64,000 nt of DNA from NCBI GenBank assembly GCA_965224435.1, contig OZ245048.1, positions 1,798,001-1,862,000 of the forward strand, written 5' to 3'. Below, in pieces: positions 40,920 through 50,087 of the stretch (the stretch's first letter is position 1; every line of letters begins with the position of its first letter). Source of the DNA: JAJRQY01 sp965224435 (GTDB lineage: Bacteria; Actinomycetota; Acidimicrobiia; Acidimicrobiales; SZUA-35). The translations under genes were made by a program, and so were the position numbers. The notes below the pieces were generated by a model. That model ran no database searches, was not told the origin of the DNA, and worked only from the letters and a program-made list of their open reading frames with translations.

Positions 40920-41591
40920 TCAGTCAAGCGTGACAATTCCCATACGGACAGCACGCAGGACGGCCTGGGTGCGATCTCGGGCGTCGAGCTTCTGATAGAT
41001 GGAGGCCAGGTGGTTCTTGACTGTCTTCTGGCTGATATAGAGGTTCTCTGCCACCTCGGGGGTGGAGCAGCCGTCAGCGATGAGCTGAAGCACTTCTTCT
41101 TCCCGCTTGGTGATGATGCGCTCTGGCTCACTCATACCATCTTGGCGGCGGACTTCGATCAGCATGGAAGCTGCCAAACGAGGGGAGAGGGCGGTCTCGC
41201 CAGCGGCAACGGTTTCGATTGCAGATGCGATTTCGTCGGTCGAGCAATCCTTGACCAAGTAGCCATTGGCTCCTGCTCGGATGGCATCGGCCAAAACGTC
41301 TTGATCGGCATGCATGGTGAGCATCACGATGCGGACTTCGGGCTGACGAGCCTTGATCTGGCGAGTGGCTTCCACTCCACCGAGTTCCGGCATCGACACA
41401 TCCATCAGGATGACATCAGGTCGGACGGCAGCGGCGAGGTCAACGGCTTCGGCTCCGTCTCGGGCCTCACCCACAATCTCAAAGCCGTGCTCGGTCATTG
41501 ACCGTCGAAGCCCCTCTCGGAGCATTCGATGGTCGTCAGCAAGCATCAGCCGAATGACGGAAGGTTTCCCGTCGGGTCGAGTCTTTGACAT
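40920..41591 (-). CDS. NarL/LuxR-family response regulator
   Basis: A 223-residue regulator. Receiver: LMLADDHRMLREGLR, phospho-Asp64 in VILMDVSMPE, Thr in MLTMHAD, Lys in GYLVKDCS. DNA-binding: ITKREEEVLQLIADGCSTPEVAENLYISQKTVKNHLASIYQKLDARDRTQAV, the LuxR helix-turn-helix. ATG 41591 is chosen; a GTG at 41627 would overlap the kinase gene by 22 bases. Cognate to the upstream kinase and reading toward the pilins, 145 bases away. Confidence 0.94.
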   Translation of the reverse strand: MSKTRPDGKPSVIRLMLADDHRMLREGLRRSMTEHGFEIVGEARDGAEAVDLAAAVRPDVILMDVSMPELGGVEATRQIKARQPEVRIVMLTMHADQDVLADAIRAGANGYLVKDCSTDEIASAIETVAAGETALSPRLAASMLIEVRRQDGMSEPERIITKREEEVLQLIADGCSTPEVAENLYISQKTVKNHLASIYQKLDARDRTQAVLRAVRMGIVTLD

Positions 41592-41605
41592 TGGTTCAGC
41601 TGAAT

Positions 41606-43354
41606 TCAGCCCTGTTCGAGGTAGCACCGTACTGTTGTCCCTTCTCCTGGGTGAGAGATCATTTCGAGAGAAGCGCCGATACTGGCCGCTCGCTCTCGCA
41701 TACCGAGGACTCCGTATGAGTCGATTCGGCCCTTATGTCCGTCGGGAATGCCCCGACCGTTATCGGAAATGGTCAACGCGGCAGCAGTGCCGTCGCATGT
41801 CCAGGTGATTGTCACCTGACTCGCGTCGGCATGTCGCTCTACGTTAATGAGTGCTTCTTGCGCAATTCTCCACATTTCTCGTTCTTGGAGGATGGGCAGA
41901 CGGCTGTCGCGTTCGGAATTGAGTGTGATTTCGATCTTGCTTCGCTCGGCCACTCGGCCGGCGAACTCCTCAAGCGTCGTCGCCATGTCTTTCTCGGCTG
42001 CTACGTCGCTGCGAAGGTCATAGAGGGTGTCGCGAACCTCGCCAATCACGGTCCGCAGATCGCCCCGAAGACCAACAAGATCTTCAGTAATGGGCTGATT
42101 GCGACTGTCGCGATGGGATACGCGATCGACTTCAAAGGCCAGATAGGCCAGTGATTGCCCGATTCGGTCATGCAGATCGCGGGCGATTCGGGTGCGTTCC
42201 TCGTCTGCTCCCACCGTTCGAAGACGGCGAAACAGGCGAGCATTGTCGATGGCGAGAGCAACAGGCTCACTCATGGCTCGAAGAACTTCAAGGTCTCGCT
42301 GATCGAAGGCTTGAGGGGAGGTGTGCTCGAGAGCGAGCAATCCGACGAGCGATCCCCGAGCCAGCAGCGGTGCATAGAGAGCGGAGGAGTTTTTCGCCCC
42401 GAACCCTCCGCCAATACGGGCCAGGTCACCGTGAACAGTGACCTCGCCGTCATTGACGGCCTGTCGAGCTGAGTCAGGCAAATGTGAATCGTCAAAAGTG
42501 GTTGGAAGCTTGATCGAGTTGCGTCTGGCCACAAGCCAGCTCTGGTCGGCCTCATCAAGAAGCAGGATCGCCGACGATTCGAATTCGATCAGGCTGCGCA
42601 GCCTGGTCTCGGTAGATTCCATCGTCTCCTCCAGGTCCAACGAAGCGGGCAAGGTTCTGGCCACCCGCTGGAGGCTGAATAGCAAGGCGTTGGCCTCTGT
42701 TAGATCACTAACTTTTTCTAGTGTTGCCGAGTATTGTTCGTCGGCTTCAAGGGAGAGCCGTCGGCCGTAGCCAGTGACAATGGCGACCAGCAATAGGAAG
42801 GTGCTCCATTGCAATGCAAGACGGGTGTCCGGAGCGGCGCTTGTCTCCCCAAATCCGGCAATGGTGATAGCGATGGCGGAAGAGCTACTTAGCTGAATCC
42901 CAAAACCGAAGCCGCGGCCAAAGGAGGCAACCGTGATGGGTGCTCCAAGGGAGAAAATGAGCGGCGAGTGCCAGTAGCCGGTTGCCGTGACGGCCAGCAG
43001 AATCATTCCTAATTCGACAAGAAGGAGGTTGAATGATCGCCGACTGTTCAGTTCCCTGACCGGGGTTATTGTTCGCACGGCATTGATGGCAACCACGATG
43101 GCGACCCAAGGAATCACGGTGAAGTCGGCTGAAACAAAGGCTTCAGACGCGAGGGCGATCGATGCGATGGTTGTCGCCCAACGCACAGCCAGAATGGCTG
43201 AATCAAAGGTTTGCAGTGTTCCTTGCTCCGGTTGCTCTTGGGTCGGTGAGAGCCCCCGACGCTGGGCGTCAGTCTGATATCGCGAGTCCTGCCTCGGCTG
43301 TGTCCGGGTCTTGGGCCTCGTGTCAAGGAGGGTTGTTGAGTCGTTTGAGGGCAT
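41606..43354 (-). CDS. GAF-containing NarX/LiaS-type sensor histidine kinase
   Basis: A 582-residue kinase. After a polar N-terminus there are about six membrane segments (50-205, for example FTVIPWVAIVVAINAV and FNLLLVELGMILLAVTATGYW), a GAF domain (about 235-375), then the HisKA_3 phosphoacceptor ERTRIARDLHDRIGQSLAYLA near residue 400 and an HATPase domain (NVERHADASQVTITW, DNGRGIPDG, GVLGMRERAASIG). The stop lies 15 bases before the regulator ATG. Divergent from coaE. Confidence 0.94.
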   Translation of the reverse strand: MPSNDSTTLLDTRPKTRTQPRQDSRYQTDAQRRGLSPTQEQPEQGTLQTFDSAILAVRWATTIASIALASEAFVSADFTVIPWVAIVVAINAVRTITPVRELNSRRSFNLLLVELGMILLAVTATGYWHSPLIFSLGAPITVASFGRGFGFGIQLSSSSAIAITIAGFGETSAAPDTRLALQWSTFLLLVAIVTGYGRRLSLEADEQYSATLEKVSDLTEANALLFSLQRVARTLPASLDLEETMESTETRLRSLIEFESSAILLLDEADQSWLVARRNSIKLPTTFDDSHLPDSARQAVNDGEVTVHGDLARIGGGFGAKNSSALYAPLLARGSLVGLLALEHTSPQAFDQRDLEVLRAMSEPVALAIDNARLFRRLRTVGADEERTRIARDLHDRIGQSLAYLAFEVDRVSHRDSRNQPITEDLVGLRGDLRTVIGEVRDTLYDLRSDVAAEKDMATTLEEFAGRVAERSKIEITLNSERDSRLPILQEREMWRIAQEALINVERHADASQVTITWTCDGTAAALTISDNGRGIPDGHKGRIDSYGVLGMRERAASIGASLEMISHPGEGTTVRCYLEQG

Positions 43355-43501
43355 AAGGGTGTTGTGTTGTGCAGAACGCGAGAAGCGTGTCTTCTGCCCC
43401 TAACTCTTCGGCTCGTAGATGGGTTTTGTGAGTCAAATGGCCCAGAAGTGGGCCGAGCCGTGAGGCGCCTTTTGGGGTGGCTACCCGAGAAGTCGTCCTG
43501 C

Positions 43502-43507
43502 TAGCGT
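43502..43507 (+). promoter_or_regulatory. -10 hexamer for coaE
   Basis: TAGCGT followed by 6 bases (GAGCTG) and ATG 43514. Confidence 0.45.
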
Positions 43508-43513
43508 GAGCTG

Positions 43514-44236
43514 ATGCGCGTCGTGGGATTGACTGGTGGAATCGGTTCGGGCAAAACGTCGGTATCAGAACTGTTGATGCAGTTCGGTGCCGAGATCGTG
43601 GACGCCGATGCCATTGTCCATGAGTTGCAGGCAGCCGGCCAGCCGGTTTTCTTGGCCATGGTCGAGCGCTGGGGTGATCGAGTAATCGACTCAGAGTCTG
43701 GGTCGTTGGATCGGGCGGCCGTGGCATCGATCGTGTTTGCTGACAAGTCGGAGCTGAAGGCTCTTGAGGCAATGGTGCACCCAGCGGTTGGTGTCGAGGT
43801 GAACCGGCGGGTTGAGGCTGCGACAGGAACTGACCGGGTACTCATCTTCGACAACCCGCTGCTGGTAAAGAAGAAGATCATTCAGACGGACCACGACAAT
43901 TCGGGACCCAGCTCGCAACCAGATGCTGATCAGCCGCTGACTGAGGCCGCTACTGCCTTGGACGAAGGACCCAAGCCGGGTAGCTGGCCAGCAATATCGG
44001 CCCTGATCGTGGTCGATTGCCCGGTCGAGGTTGCCATCCGGCGACTCATGGAGTTTCGGGGCTTCGATCGAAGCGATGCCGAGAAACGAATTGCCGCCCA
44101 AGCCAGCCGCGAAGAACGGTTGGAGAAGGCCGATTTTGTGATCGACAATGGTGGACTGCTTTCGGCTCTGGGGCCCCAGGTCGACGAATGCTGGCAATGG
44201 ATACAAACCGTCCCCGAATTTGAGCCTGCAAAATAG
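43514..44236 (+). CDS. coaE: dephospho-CoA kinase CoaE
   Basis: A 240-residue P-loop kinase for the last step of CoA synthesis. VVGLTGGIGSGKTSVSEL is Walker A, VDADAIVHEL the substrate Asp, MVHPAV and IFDNPLL the family motifs, and RRLMEFRGFDRSDAEKRIAAQ the lid. Between DNPLLVKKK and ALIVVDCPVEVA, where most family members have a short loop, there is a polar insert of about 40 residues (121-161) rich in Ser, Pro, Asp and Glu. uvrB follows. Confidence 0.94.
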   Translation: MRVVGLTGGIGSGKTSVSELLMQFGAEIVDADAIVHELQAAGQPVFLAMVERWGDRVIDSESGSLDRAAVASIVFADKSELKALEAMVHPAVGVEVNRRVEAATGTDRVLIFDNPLLVKKKIIQTDHDNSGPSSQPDADQPLTEAATALDEGPKPGSWPAISALIVVDCPVEVAIRRLMEFRGFDRSDAEKRIAAQASREERLEKADFVIDNGGLLSALGPQVDECWQWIQTVPEFEPAK

Positions 44237-44291
44237 TACCGGAGATCTTCTACGTCAGCCCGGTGTCATAGCGTCTAGGTACGCTGCCAAG

Positions 44292-46313
44292 ATGTCCGAA
44301 TTTAAGATGGTGTCGTCTTTCGAACCTGCCGGCGACCAGCCAGCGGCGATCAAGGCCCTGACCGAGGGCATTCGCCGCGGAGACCAGCAGCAGACCCTTC
44401 TTGGCATCACTGGGTCGGGCAAGTCAGCAACCATCGCTTGGACAATCCAGGAGGTTCAGAAACCGACCCTGGTGATTGCGCCCAACAAGTCTCTTGCTGC
44501 CCAGCTGGCCAACGAGTTCCGTGAATTTTTCCCTGAGAACAAGGTCGAGTATTTCGTCAGCTATTACGACTACTACCAGCCCGAGGCCTATATCGCCTCT
44601 TCCGATACCTATATCGAGAAGGACAGTTCGGTCAATGACGAGATCGATCGTCTTCGTCACGCCGCAACCGCTGGCCTGCTTACCCGTCGAGACGTCATCG
44701 TTGTTGCCTCGGTCTCCTGCATCTACGGTCTTGGCTCGCCCGAGACCTACCGCAAGGGGTTGCTGTATCTGCAATTGGGTGAAGAAATCGACCAGCGTTC
44801 GATTCTGGAGAAACTGGTCAGCATCCGCTACGAACGCAATGATGCCAACCTGATTCGTGGCAAGTTTCGGGTTCGGGGTGACACGATCGAGCTGCATGCA
44901 GCCTACGAAGAAGTGGTGTTTCGAATCGAGTTCTTTGGCGATGAGATTGAGGCCATTAGTGCGGTCGATCCGCTCACGGGCGAGCGGATTGCCAGCCTCA
45001 AGGAGCTGGCCGTCTTTCCGAACACCCACTATGCGGCCGATGATGGGCATCTGGAACAGGCTATTGGCACCATCGAGGTTGAGTTACAGCAACAGTTGGC
45101 CAGTTTCGAGAAAGACAACAAGCTCCTCGAAGCCCAGCGCCTGCGGATGCGAACCCAGTACGACCTGGAAATGATGCAGGAAATGGGTTTCTGCAACGGG
45201 ATCGAGAACTACAGCCGTCATATTGACGGCCGCCAACCAGGCGAAGCCCCGTACACCCTCCTGGATTTCTTCCCTGATGACTACCTGACGGTCATCGACG
45301 AAAGCCACGTCGCCATTCCACAACTTCATGGCCAGCATGCTGGTGACCGGGCCCGCAAAGAGACTCTTATCGAGCATGGCTTTCGACTCCCGTCGGCTGC
45401 GGATAATCGGCCGCTGCGCTTCGAAGAATGGCTGGAGCGTGCCGGCCAGACCATCTTCTTGTCGGCCACCCCGTCCAACTATGAGAGGGAGAATTCCAGC
45501 CAGATTGTCGAGCAGATCGTTCGTCCAACTGGACTGCTGGATCCCGAAGTCATCGTCAGGCCGACCAAGGGTCAGATTGACAACCTCCTTGAAGAGATCA
45601 ATGGTGTTGTCGAGAACGAAGGCCGGATTCTGGTCACGACCTTGACCAAGAAGATGGCCGAAGATCTGACCGACTACTTGTTGGAGCAAGGTGTCCGGGT
45701 TCGCTATCTGCATAGCGAGATTGACACCATTCAGCGGATCGAGACGCTTCGGGGCTTGCGGCTGGGCGAATTCGATGTCCTGGTTGGAATCAACTTGTTG
45801 CGAGAAGGGCTGGACCTTCCCGAGGTGCAGCTGGTCACGATTCTCGATGCCGACAAGGAAGGCTTCCTTCGCTCGGAGACTGCGCTTGTTCAGACCATCG
45901 GGCGTGCCGCCCGAAACGTCGAAGGTCGCGTCATCATGTACGCCGATCAGGTCACGCGGTCCATGAATCTAGCCATCAACGAAACCAATCGACGTCGAGG
46001 ACTGCAGCAGGTCTACAACGAAGAGCATGGCATCAATCCACAAACCATCAAAAAGGCCGTCACGGACATTCTCAGCATGCTGCGGCCAACCGACACCGCG
46101 CCAATGCCGGGCAAGGATCAGCGTAAGCGTCGGCCAATGGAAGAGAAACGACGTAAGGAACTGGCGGCACTTCCCGAGGAAGAACTCAAGGGTCTGATTC
46201 TGACGCTTGAGGAAGAAATGCATGAGGCTTCCGCCGACCTCCGCTTCGAATATGCCGCTCGGCTACGGGATGAGATCAAGGATCTGCGCCGTGATCTGCG
46301 AGAGATGGTCTGA
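44292..46313 (+). CDS. uvrB: excinuclease ABC subunit UvrB
   Basis: A 673-residue DNA repair helicase-like protein that verifies damage delivered by UvrA and holds it for UvrC. LLGITGSGKSATIA is Walker A (about residue 38), VSYYDYYQPEAYI the beta-hairpin, TVIDESHVAIPQL the DEAD-like motif, LVGINLLREGLDLPEV motif V, QTIGRAARNVEGRV motif VI. The C-terminal UVR motif (LTLEEEMHEASADLRFEYAARLRDEI) contacts UvrC. ATG 44292 is chosen; an upstream in-frame start would overlap coaE. Confidence 0.97.
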   Translation: MSEFKMVSSFEPAGDQPAAIKALTEGIRRGDQQQTLLGITGSGKSATIAWTIQEVQKPTLVIAPNKSLAAQLANEFREFFPENKVEYFVSYYDYYQPEAYIASSDTYIEKDSSVNDEIDRLRHAATAGLLTRRDVIVVASVSCIYGLGSPETYRKGLLYLQLGEEIDQRSILEKLVSIRYERNDANLIRGKFRVRGDTIELHAAYEEVVFRIEFFGDEIEAISAVDPLTGERIASLKELAVFPNTHYAADDGHLEQAIGTIEVELQQQLASFEKDNKLLEAQRLRMRTQYDLEMMQEMGFCNGIENYSRHIDGRQPGEAPYTLLDFFPDDYLTVIDESHVAIPQLHGQHAGDRARKETLIEHGFRLPSAADNRPLRFEEWLERAGQTIFLSATPSNYERENSSQIVEQIVRPTGLLDPEVIVRPTKGQIDNLLEEINGVVENEGRILVTTLTKKMAEDLTDYLLEQGVRVRYLHSEIDTIQRIETLRGLRLGEFDVLVGINLLREGLDLPEVQLVTILDADKEGFLRSETALVQTIGRAARNVEGRVIMYADQVTRSMNLAINETNRRRGLQQVYNEEHGINPQTIKKAVTDILSMLRPTDTAPMPGKDQRKRRPMEEKRRKELAALPEEELKGLILTLEEEMHEASADLRFEYAARLRDEIKDLRRDLREMV

Positions 46314-46352
46314 AACTTCAAGCGAACATGTGTACCCCTTGAATTCGAGGGC

Positions 46353-46358
46353 TAGCCT
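46353..46358 (+). promoter_or_regulatory. -10 hexamer for uvrA
   Basis: TAGCCT followed by 6 bases (CCCACG) and GTG 46365, in the 51-base uvrB-uvrA spacer. Confidence 0.45.
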
Positions 46359-46364
46359 CCCACG

Positions 46365-49244
46365 GTGGCCAAGAACTCGATCATCATCCGTGGAGCCCGA
46401 GAGCACAATCTCAAGAACGTCGACATCGAGCTTCCCCGGGAGAAGCTGATTGTCTTCACTGGGCTCTCTGGCTCTGGCAAATCGTCGTTGGCCTTTGACA
46501 CCATCTACGCCGAGGGGCAACGTCGCTATGTCGAATCGCTCTCGGCCTACGCTCGCCAGTTTCTGGGCCAGATGGATAAGCCCGACGTCGACTTCATCGA
46601 GGGTCTGTCGCCCGCAATCTCCATCGATCAGAAATCGGCCAGCCGCAATCCGCGCTCCACGGTGGGAACGGTCACAGAGGTATATGACTATCTGCGTCTC
46701 CTGTTCGCCCGAGTTGGCACACCCCATGACCCAGATACGGGGGAGCAGCTAGTCAAACAGACACCCCAGCAGATTGTCGACCAGGTTCTGCACCTTCCGG
46801 AGGGGACCCGCTTTCAGGTTCTGGCCCCAGTTGTGCGAGGGCGAAAAGGCAATTATGAAACCCTGATGACCGACCTGGCGGGGCAAGGGTTCGCGCGAGC
46901 CATCGTCGACGGTGAGTCAGTGGAGCTTGGTGGTGACCTCCCGGAACTTGAGCGCTATGAGACTCATGACATCCAGGTCGTCGTCGATCGGCTGGTTCGT
47001 CGTGATGGTATCGAACGTCGTCTCACCGATTCGATGGAAACAGCATTGGGGCTGGCAGAAGGACTTGCACAAATCCAGGTCATGCCCGACCGCGACGATG
47101 ACGGCGATTCGGAGCCTCAGCTGTTGGTATTCAGCCAGCACCTGTCTCGTCCGTCGGACGGAAAGAGCTTCGAAGAACTCGCTCCGCGAAACTTCTCGTT
47201 CAACTCTCCTTATGGAGCATGCTCATCTTGTGACGGCTTGGGAACCACTTATCGGGTTGACCCTCAGCTTGTCGTCCCCAACCCTGGCTTGTCGGTCGCC
47301 GATGGAGCAATTCATCCCTGGTCAGGAAACCGAAGTCGCTACTTCACCCGCCTGGTCGAGGCTGTTTGTGGCGAGTACAAGATCCCGATGGACGTTGAGT
47401 GGTCCAACCTCCAAGCTAAACATCGCAAGCTCCTGCTCAATGGTGGCAAGTCCAAACGGGTTACGGTGCAGTACAAGAATCGTTATGGCCGAGAGCGGAC
47501 CTATGACGCCACCTTCGAAGGGGTTGTGCCCTACCTACGGCGACGTCATGTGGAGTCCGAGTCCGATAGTCAGCGCGAGCAAATCGAAGGCTACATGCGC
47601 GAGGTGAACTGCCCCGATTGTGACGGTGCTCGCCTCAGTCCACTATCCCTGGCCTGCACCATCGATGGCTACAGCATCGCCGATGTCTGCAACATCTCCA
47701 TTGGTGAGGCTGCCACCGTGTTAACTGGTCTGGAGCTAACCGACCGGCAGCTACTGATTGCCGAACGGGTCATCAAGGAAATCAACTCACGACTGAGTTT
47801 CTTGCTCGACGTCGGTCTCGAATATCTGAGTCTCGGCCGCTCAGCGGCAACCCTGTCTGGGGGTGAGGCCCAACGCATTCGGCTCGCCAGTCAGATTGGA
47901 TCCGGCTTGGTTGGTGTCCTGTATGTGCTGGACGAACCCTCCATCGGACTTCACCAGCGAGACAACGCCAAGCTGATCGAGACATTGAAGCGGCTACGAA
48001 ACATCGGCAATACGGTCATCGTTGTCGAACACGACGAAGACACCATCGCCGTTGCTGACTACGTTGTCGACATCGGCCCAGGGGCCGGGGAGCATGGCGG
48101 CGAAGTTGTCTACAGCGGCAACGTCAAGGGCTTGCTACGAAGACGAGCCTCGATCACCGGTAACTACTTGTCCGGCAAGAAGTCCATTCCTGTTCCCAGC
48201 CAGCGCCGACTCCCGAATGAGAACAAGCTTCGAATCATTGGGGCAAGAGAGCACAATCTACAGTCCATCGATGTCGACATTCCGCTTGGCTTGTTTGTTG
48301 CCATCACCGGTGTGTCTGGATCGGGCAAATCGACCCTGATCAATGGCATCTTGTTGAAGTCGCTCATGCAGTCCATCTATGGCTCCAAGAAGCCGCCCGG
48401 TTTGCACACCGCAGTCGAAGGCTTGGACCACCTGGACAAGGTCATAAATATTGATCAGTCACCGATTGGGCGAACACCACGGTCTAACGCCGCCACCTAC
48501 ACCGGCGTGTTCGATCATGTTCGCAAGCTGTTCGCCAAGACAAACGAGTCGGCCGTGCGTGGCTATCAGCCGGGCCGATTCTCCTTCAACGTTGCCGGTG
48601 GCCGCTGTGAAGCATGTTCCGGTGACGGAACCATCAAGATCGAGATGCATTTCCTCCCCGATGTGTATGTGCCATGTGAGGTCTGCAAGGGGGCCCGCTA
48701 CAACCGCGACACGCTCGAGATCCAGTTCAAGGGCAAGAACATTGCTGAGATCCTGGACATGCCGATCGAAGAAGCGCTGGAGTTTTTCTCCAAGCAGCCA
48801 CCGATTGCCCGCCATCTGCAGACCCTCGTCGATGTTGGCCTTGGCTATGTCCGCCTTGGCCAGCCAGCACCTACCTTGTCTGGCGGGGAGGCCCAGCGCG
48901 TCAAGCTGGCCTCCGAGCTAGCCAAGCGGTCAACCGGGCACACCATTTACCTGTTGGATGAGCCGACCACCGGGCTGCACTTTGAAGACATTCGGCGCTT
49001 GCTCACGGTGCTTAGCCGCCTGGTTGACCAGGGCAACACCATCCTGGTAATTGAGCACAATCTTGATGTGATCAAGACCGCCGATTGGGTTATTGATCTT
49101 GGCCCGGAAGGGGGGAGTGGTGGTGGGACCGTGGTTGCCACCGGCGCCCCCGAAGACTTGGCCGAAGTAGCCGAGAGCTACACCGGACAATTCCTCGCAC
49201 CCCTCCTTTCAGGCGAGCGCGCCAACAAGTTGGCCGCCAGCTAG
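46365..49244 (+). CDS. uvrA: excinuclease ABC subunit UvrA
   Basis: A 959-residue DNA damage-recognition ATPase with two ABC modules. Walker A motifs are FTGLSGSGKSSLAFD (about 33) and ITGVSGSGKSTLING (about 649); ABC signatures are TLSGGEAQRIRLA and TLSGGEAQRVKLA. Zinc modules: CSSCDGLG (about 285), CPDCDGARL and CEACSGDG (about 749) with CEVCKGARY. GTG start with a leaderless promoter pattern. Sits with uvrB and, 2.8 kb on, uvrC. Confidence 0.97.
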   Translation: MAKNSIIIRGAREHNLKNVDIELPREKLIVFTGLSGSGKSSLAFDTIYAEGQRRYVESLSAYARQFLGQMDKPDVDFIEGLSPAISIDQKSASRNPRSTVGTVTEVYDYLRLLFARVGTPHDPDTGEQLVKQTPQQIVDQVLHLPEGTRFQVLAPVVRGRKGNYETLMTDLAGQGFARAIVDGESVELGGDLPELERYETHDIQVVVDRLVRRDGIERRLTDSMETALGLAEGLAQIQVMPDRDDDGDSEPQLLVFSQHLSRPSDGKSFEELAPRNFSFNSPYGACSSCDGLGTTYRVDPQLVVPNPGLSVADGAIHPWSGNRSRYFTRLVEAVCGEYKIPMDVEWSNLQAKHRKLLLNGGKSKRVTVQYKNRYGRERTYDATFEGVVPYLRRRHVESESDSQREQIEGYMREVNCPDCDGARLSPLSLACTIDGYSIADVCNISIGEAATVLTGLELTDRQLLIAERVIKEINSRLSFLLDVGLEYLSLGRSAATLSGGEAQRIRLASQIGSGLVGVLYVLDEPSIGLHQRDNAKLIETLKRLRNIGNTVIVVEHDEDTIAVADYVVDIGPGAGEHGGEVVYSGNVKGLLRRRASITGNYLSGKKSIPVPSQRRLPNENKLRIIGAREHNLQSIDVDIPLGLFVAITGVSGSGKSTLINGILLKSLMQSIYGSKKPPGLHTAVEGLDHLDKVINIDQSPIGRTPRSNAATYTGVFDHVRKLFAKTNESAVRGYQPGRFSFNVAGGRCEACSGDGTIKIEMHFLPDVYVPCEVCKGARYNRDTLEIQFKGKNIAEILDMPIEEALEFFSKQPPIARHLQTLVDVGLGYVRLGQPAPTLSGGEAQRVKLASELAKRSTGHTIYLLDEPTTGLHFEDIRRLLTVLSRLVDQGNTILVIEHNLDVIKTADWVIDLGPEGGSGGGTVVATGAPEDLAEVAESYTGQFLAPLLSGERANKLAAS

Positions 49245-49304
49245 CAACTGCTTTTGGGCCATTGGACCCACGCCGGATGAACCCGACCGGTCGATAGATG
49301 CTTT

Positions 49305-50087
49305 GTGGGAAAGATCGTGTTGCGAAATCGGCGAACTGGGTCCTCAGCCCGAAGATCAGATCGTCGCGCCAACAACGACTCCCTGGCGAGATCACTCTGG
49401 CCGCTGGTCCTGGCTTGGCTAGCAGCATTGTCCCTTTGGATTGTTGTTCTAGTCCAGGACGTTGTTCCGGTCGATCAGTTGTTACTGGACAAAGCTTCGG
49501 ACGGCGCTATTCCTTGGTACACGGGATTTGTTTCGAGCCTCGGAATCCTGCTCTGGGTCATGACCGTCTGTGCTTGTTCCGCGACGGCCTTTGTCGCCTA
49601 TCACGGCGACCGAACAGCCGCCACCAAAGCATTTCGCGGAGCAGCCATCTTCTTCGGCGTCCTGCTATTGGATGACCTGTTCCTTCTTCACTCTGATGTC
49701 ATCCCGAGACTTATTCCTCTGTCCAAGCACGCCATCATCTCGATTGAGGCTGGCCTGGGGATGCTTTGGCTTGTCCCCGCCTGGTCAGAAATCAGGCGTA
49801 CTCGCTGGGAGATACTGGCGAGCGCTGGCGTCGGCTTTGGTACATCGATCCTGGTCGACATCTTGCTTGAAGAAGCGGGCTCGAGCACCCTCGTATTGGT
49901 CTTGGAAGATGGGGCGAAGTTCCTTGGGGGTGTCGCCCTGGCTACGTGGGCCATCGTTACCGCGGCCGACGTGATCCGCTCGGTAACCAAGTCTTCTCAA
50001 CAAGTCAGCGAGGCCGCATTAGCCAGCCCGACAGGGTCTGCCAGGGAGACGGGGCCAGTTCGTCAAACAGTGCCACCTAGTCGGTAA
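49305..50087 (+). CDS. six-helix membrane protein of unknown function
   Basis: 260 residues. A basic N-terminus (RNRRTGSSARRSDRR) is followed by about six hydrophobic segments: roughly 31-53, 72-96, 108-126, 142-160, 170-188 and 193-214. Two acidic motifs lie at membrane borders: LLLDDLFLLHSDVIP and LVLEDGAKFLGGVA, the kind of pattern seen in metal-dependent or proton-coupled membrane proteins, but no family could be named. The tail is polar. GTG start; its last 11 bases overlap the end of the convergent SDR gene. Confidence 0.7.
   Translation: MGKIVLRNRRTGSSARRSDRRANNDSLARSLWPLVLAWLAALSLWIVVLVQDVVPVDQLLLDKASDGAIPWYTGFVSSLGILLWVMTVCACSATAFVAYHGDRTAATKAFRGAAIFFGVLLLDDLFLLHSDVIPRLIPLSKHAIISIEAGLGMLWLVPAWSEIRRTRWEILASAGVGFGTSILVDILLEEAGSSTLVLVLEDGAKFLGGVALATWAIVTAADVIRSVTKSSQQVSEAALASPTGSARETGPVRQTVPPSR

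Noticed and set aside
44148..44291. A longer UvrB start inside coaE.
   Set aside because: It would add 48 residues unlike UvrB, while ATG 44292 gives the standard SEFKMVSSFEPAGDQP N-terminus.
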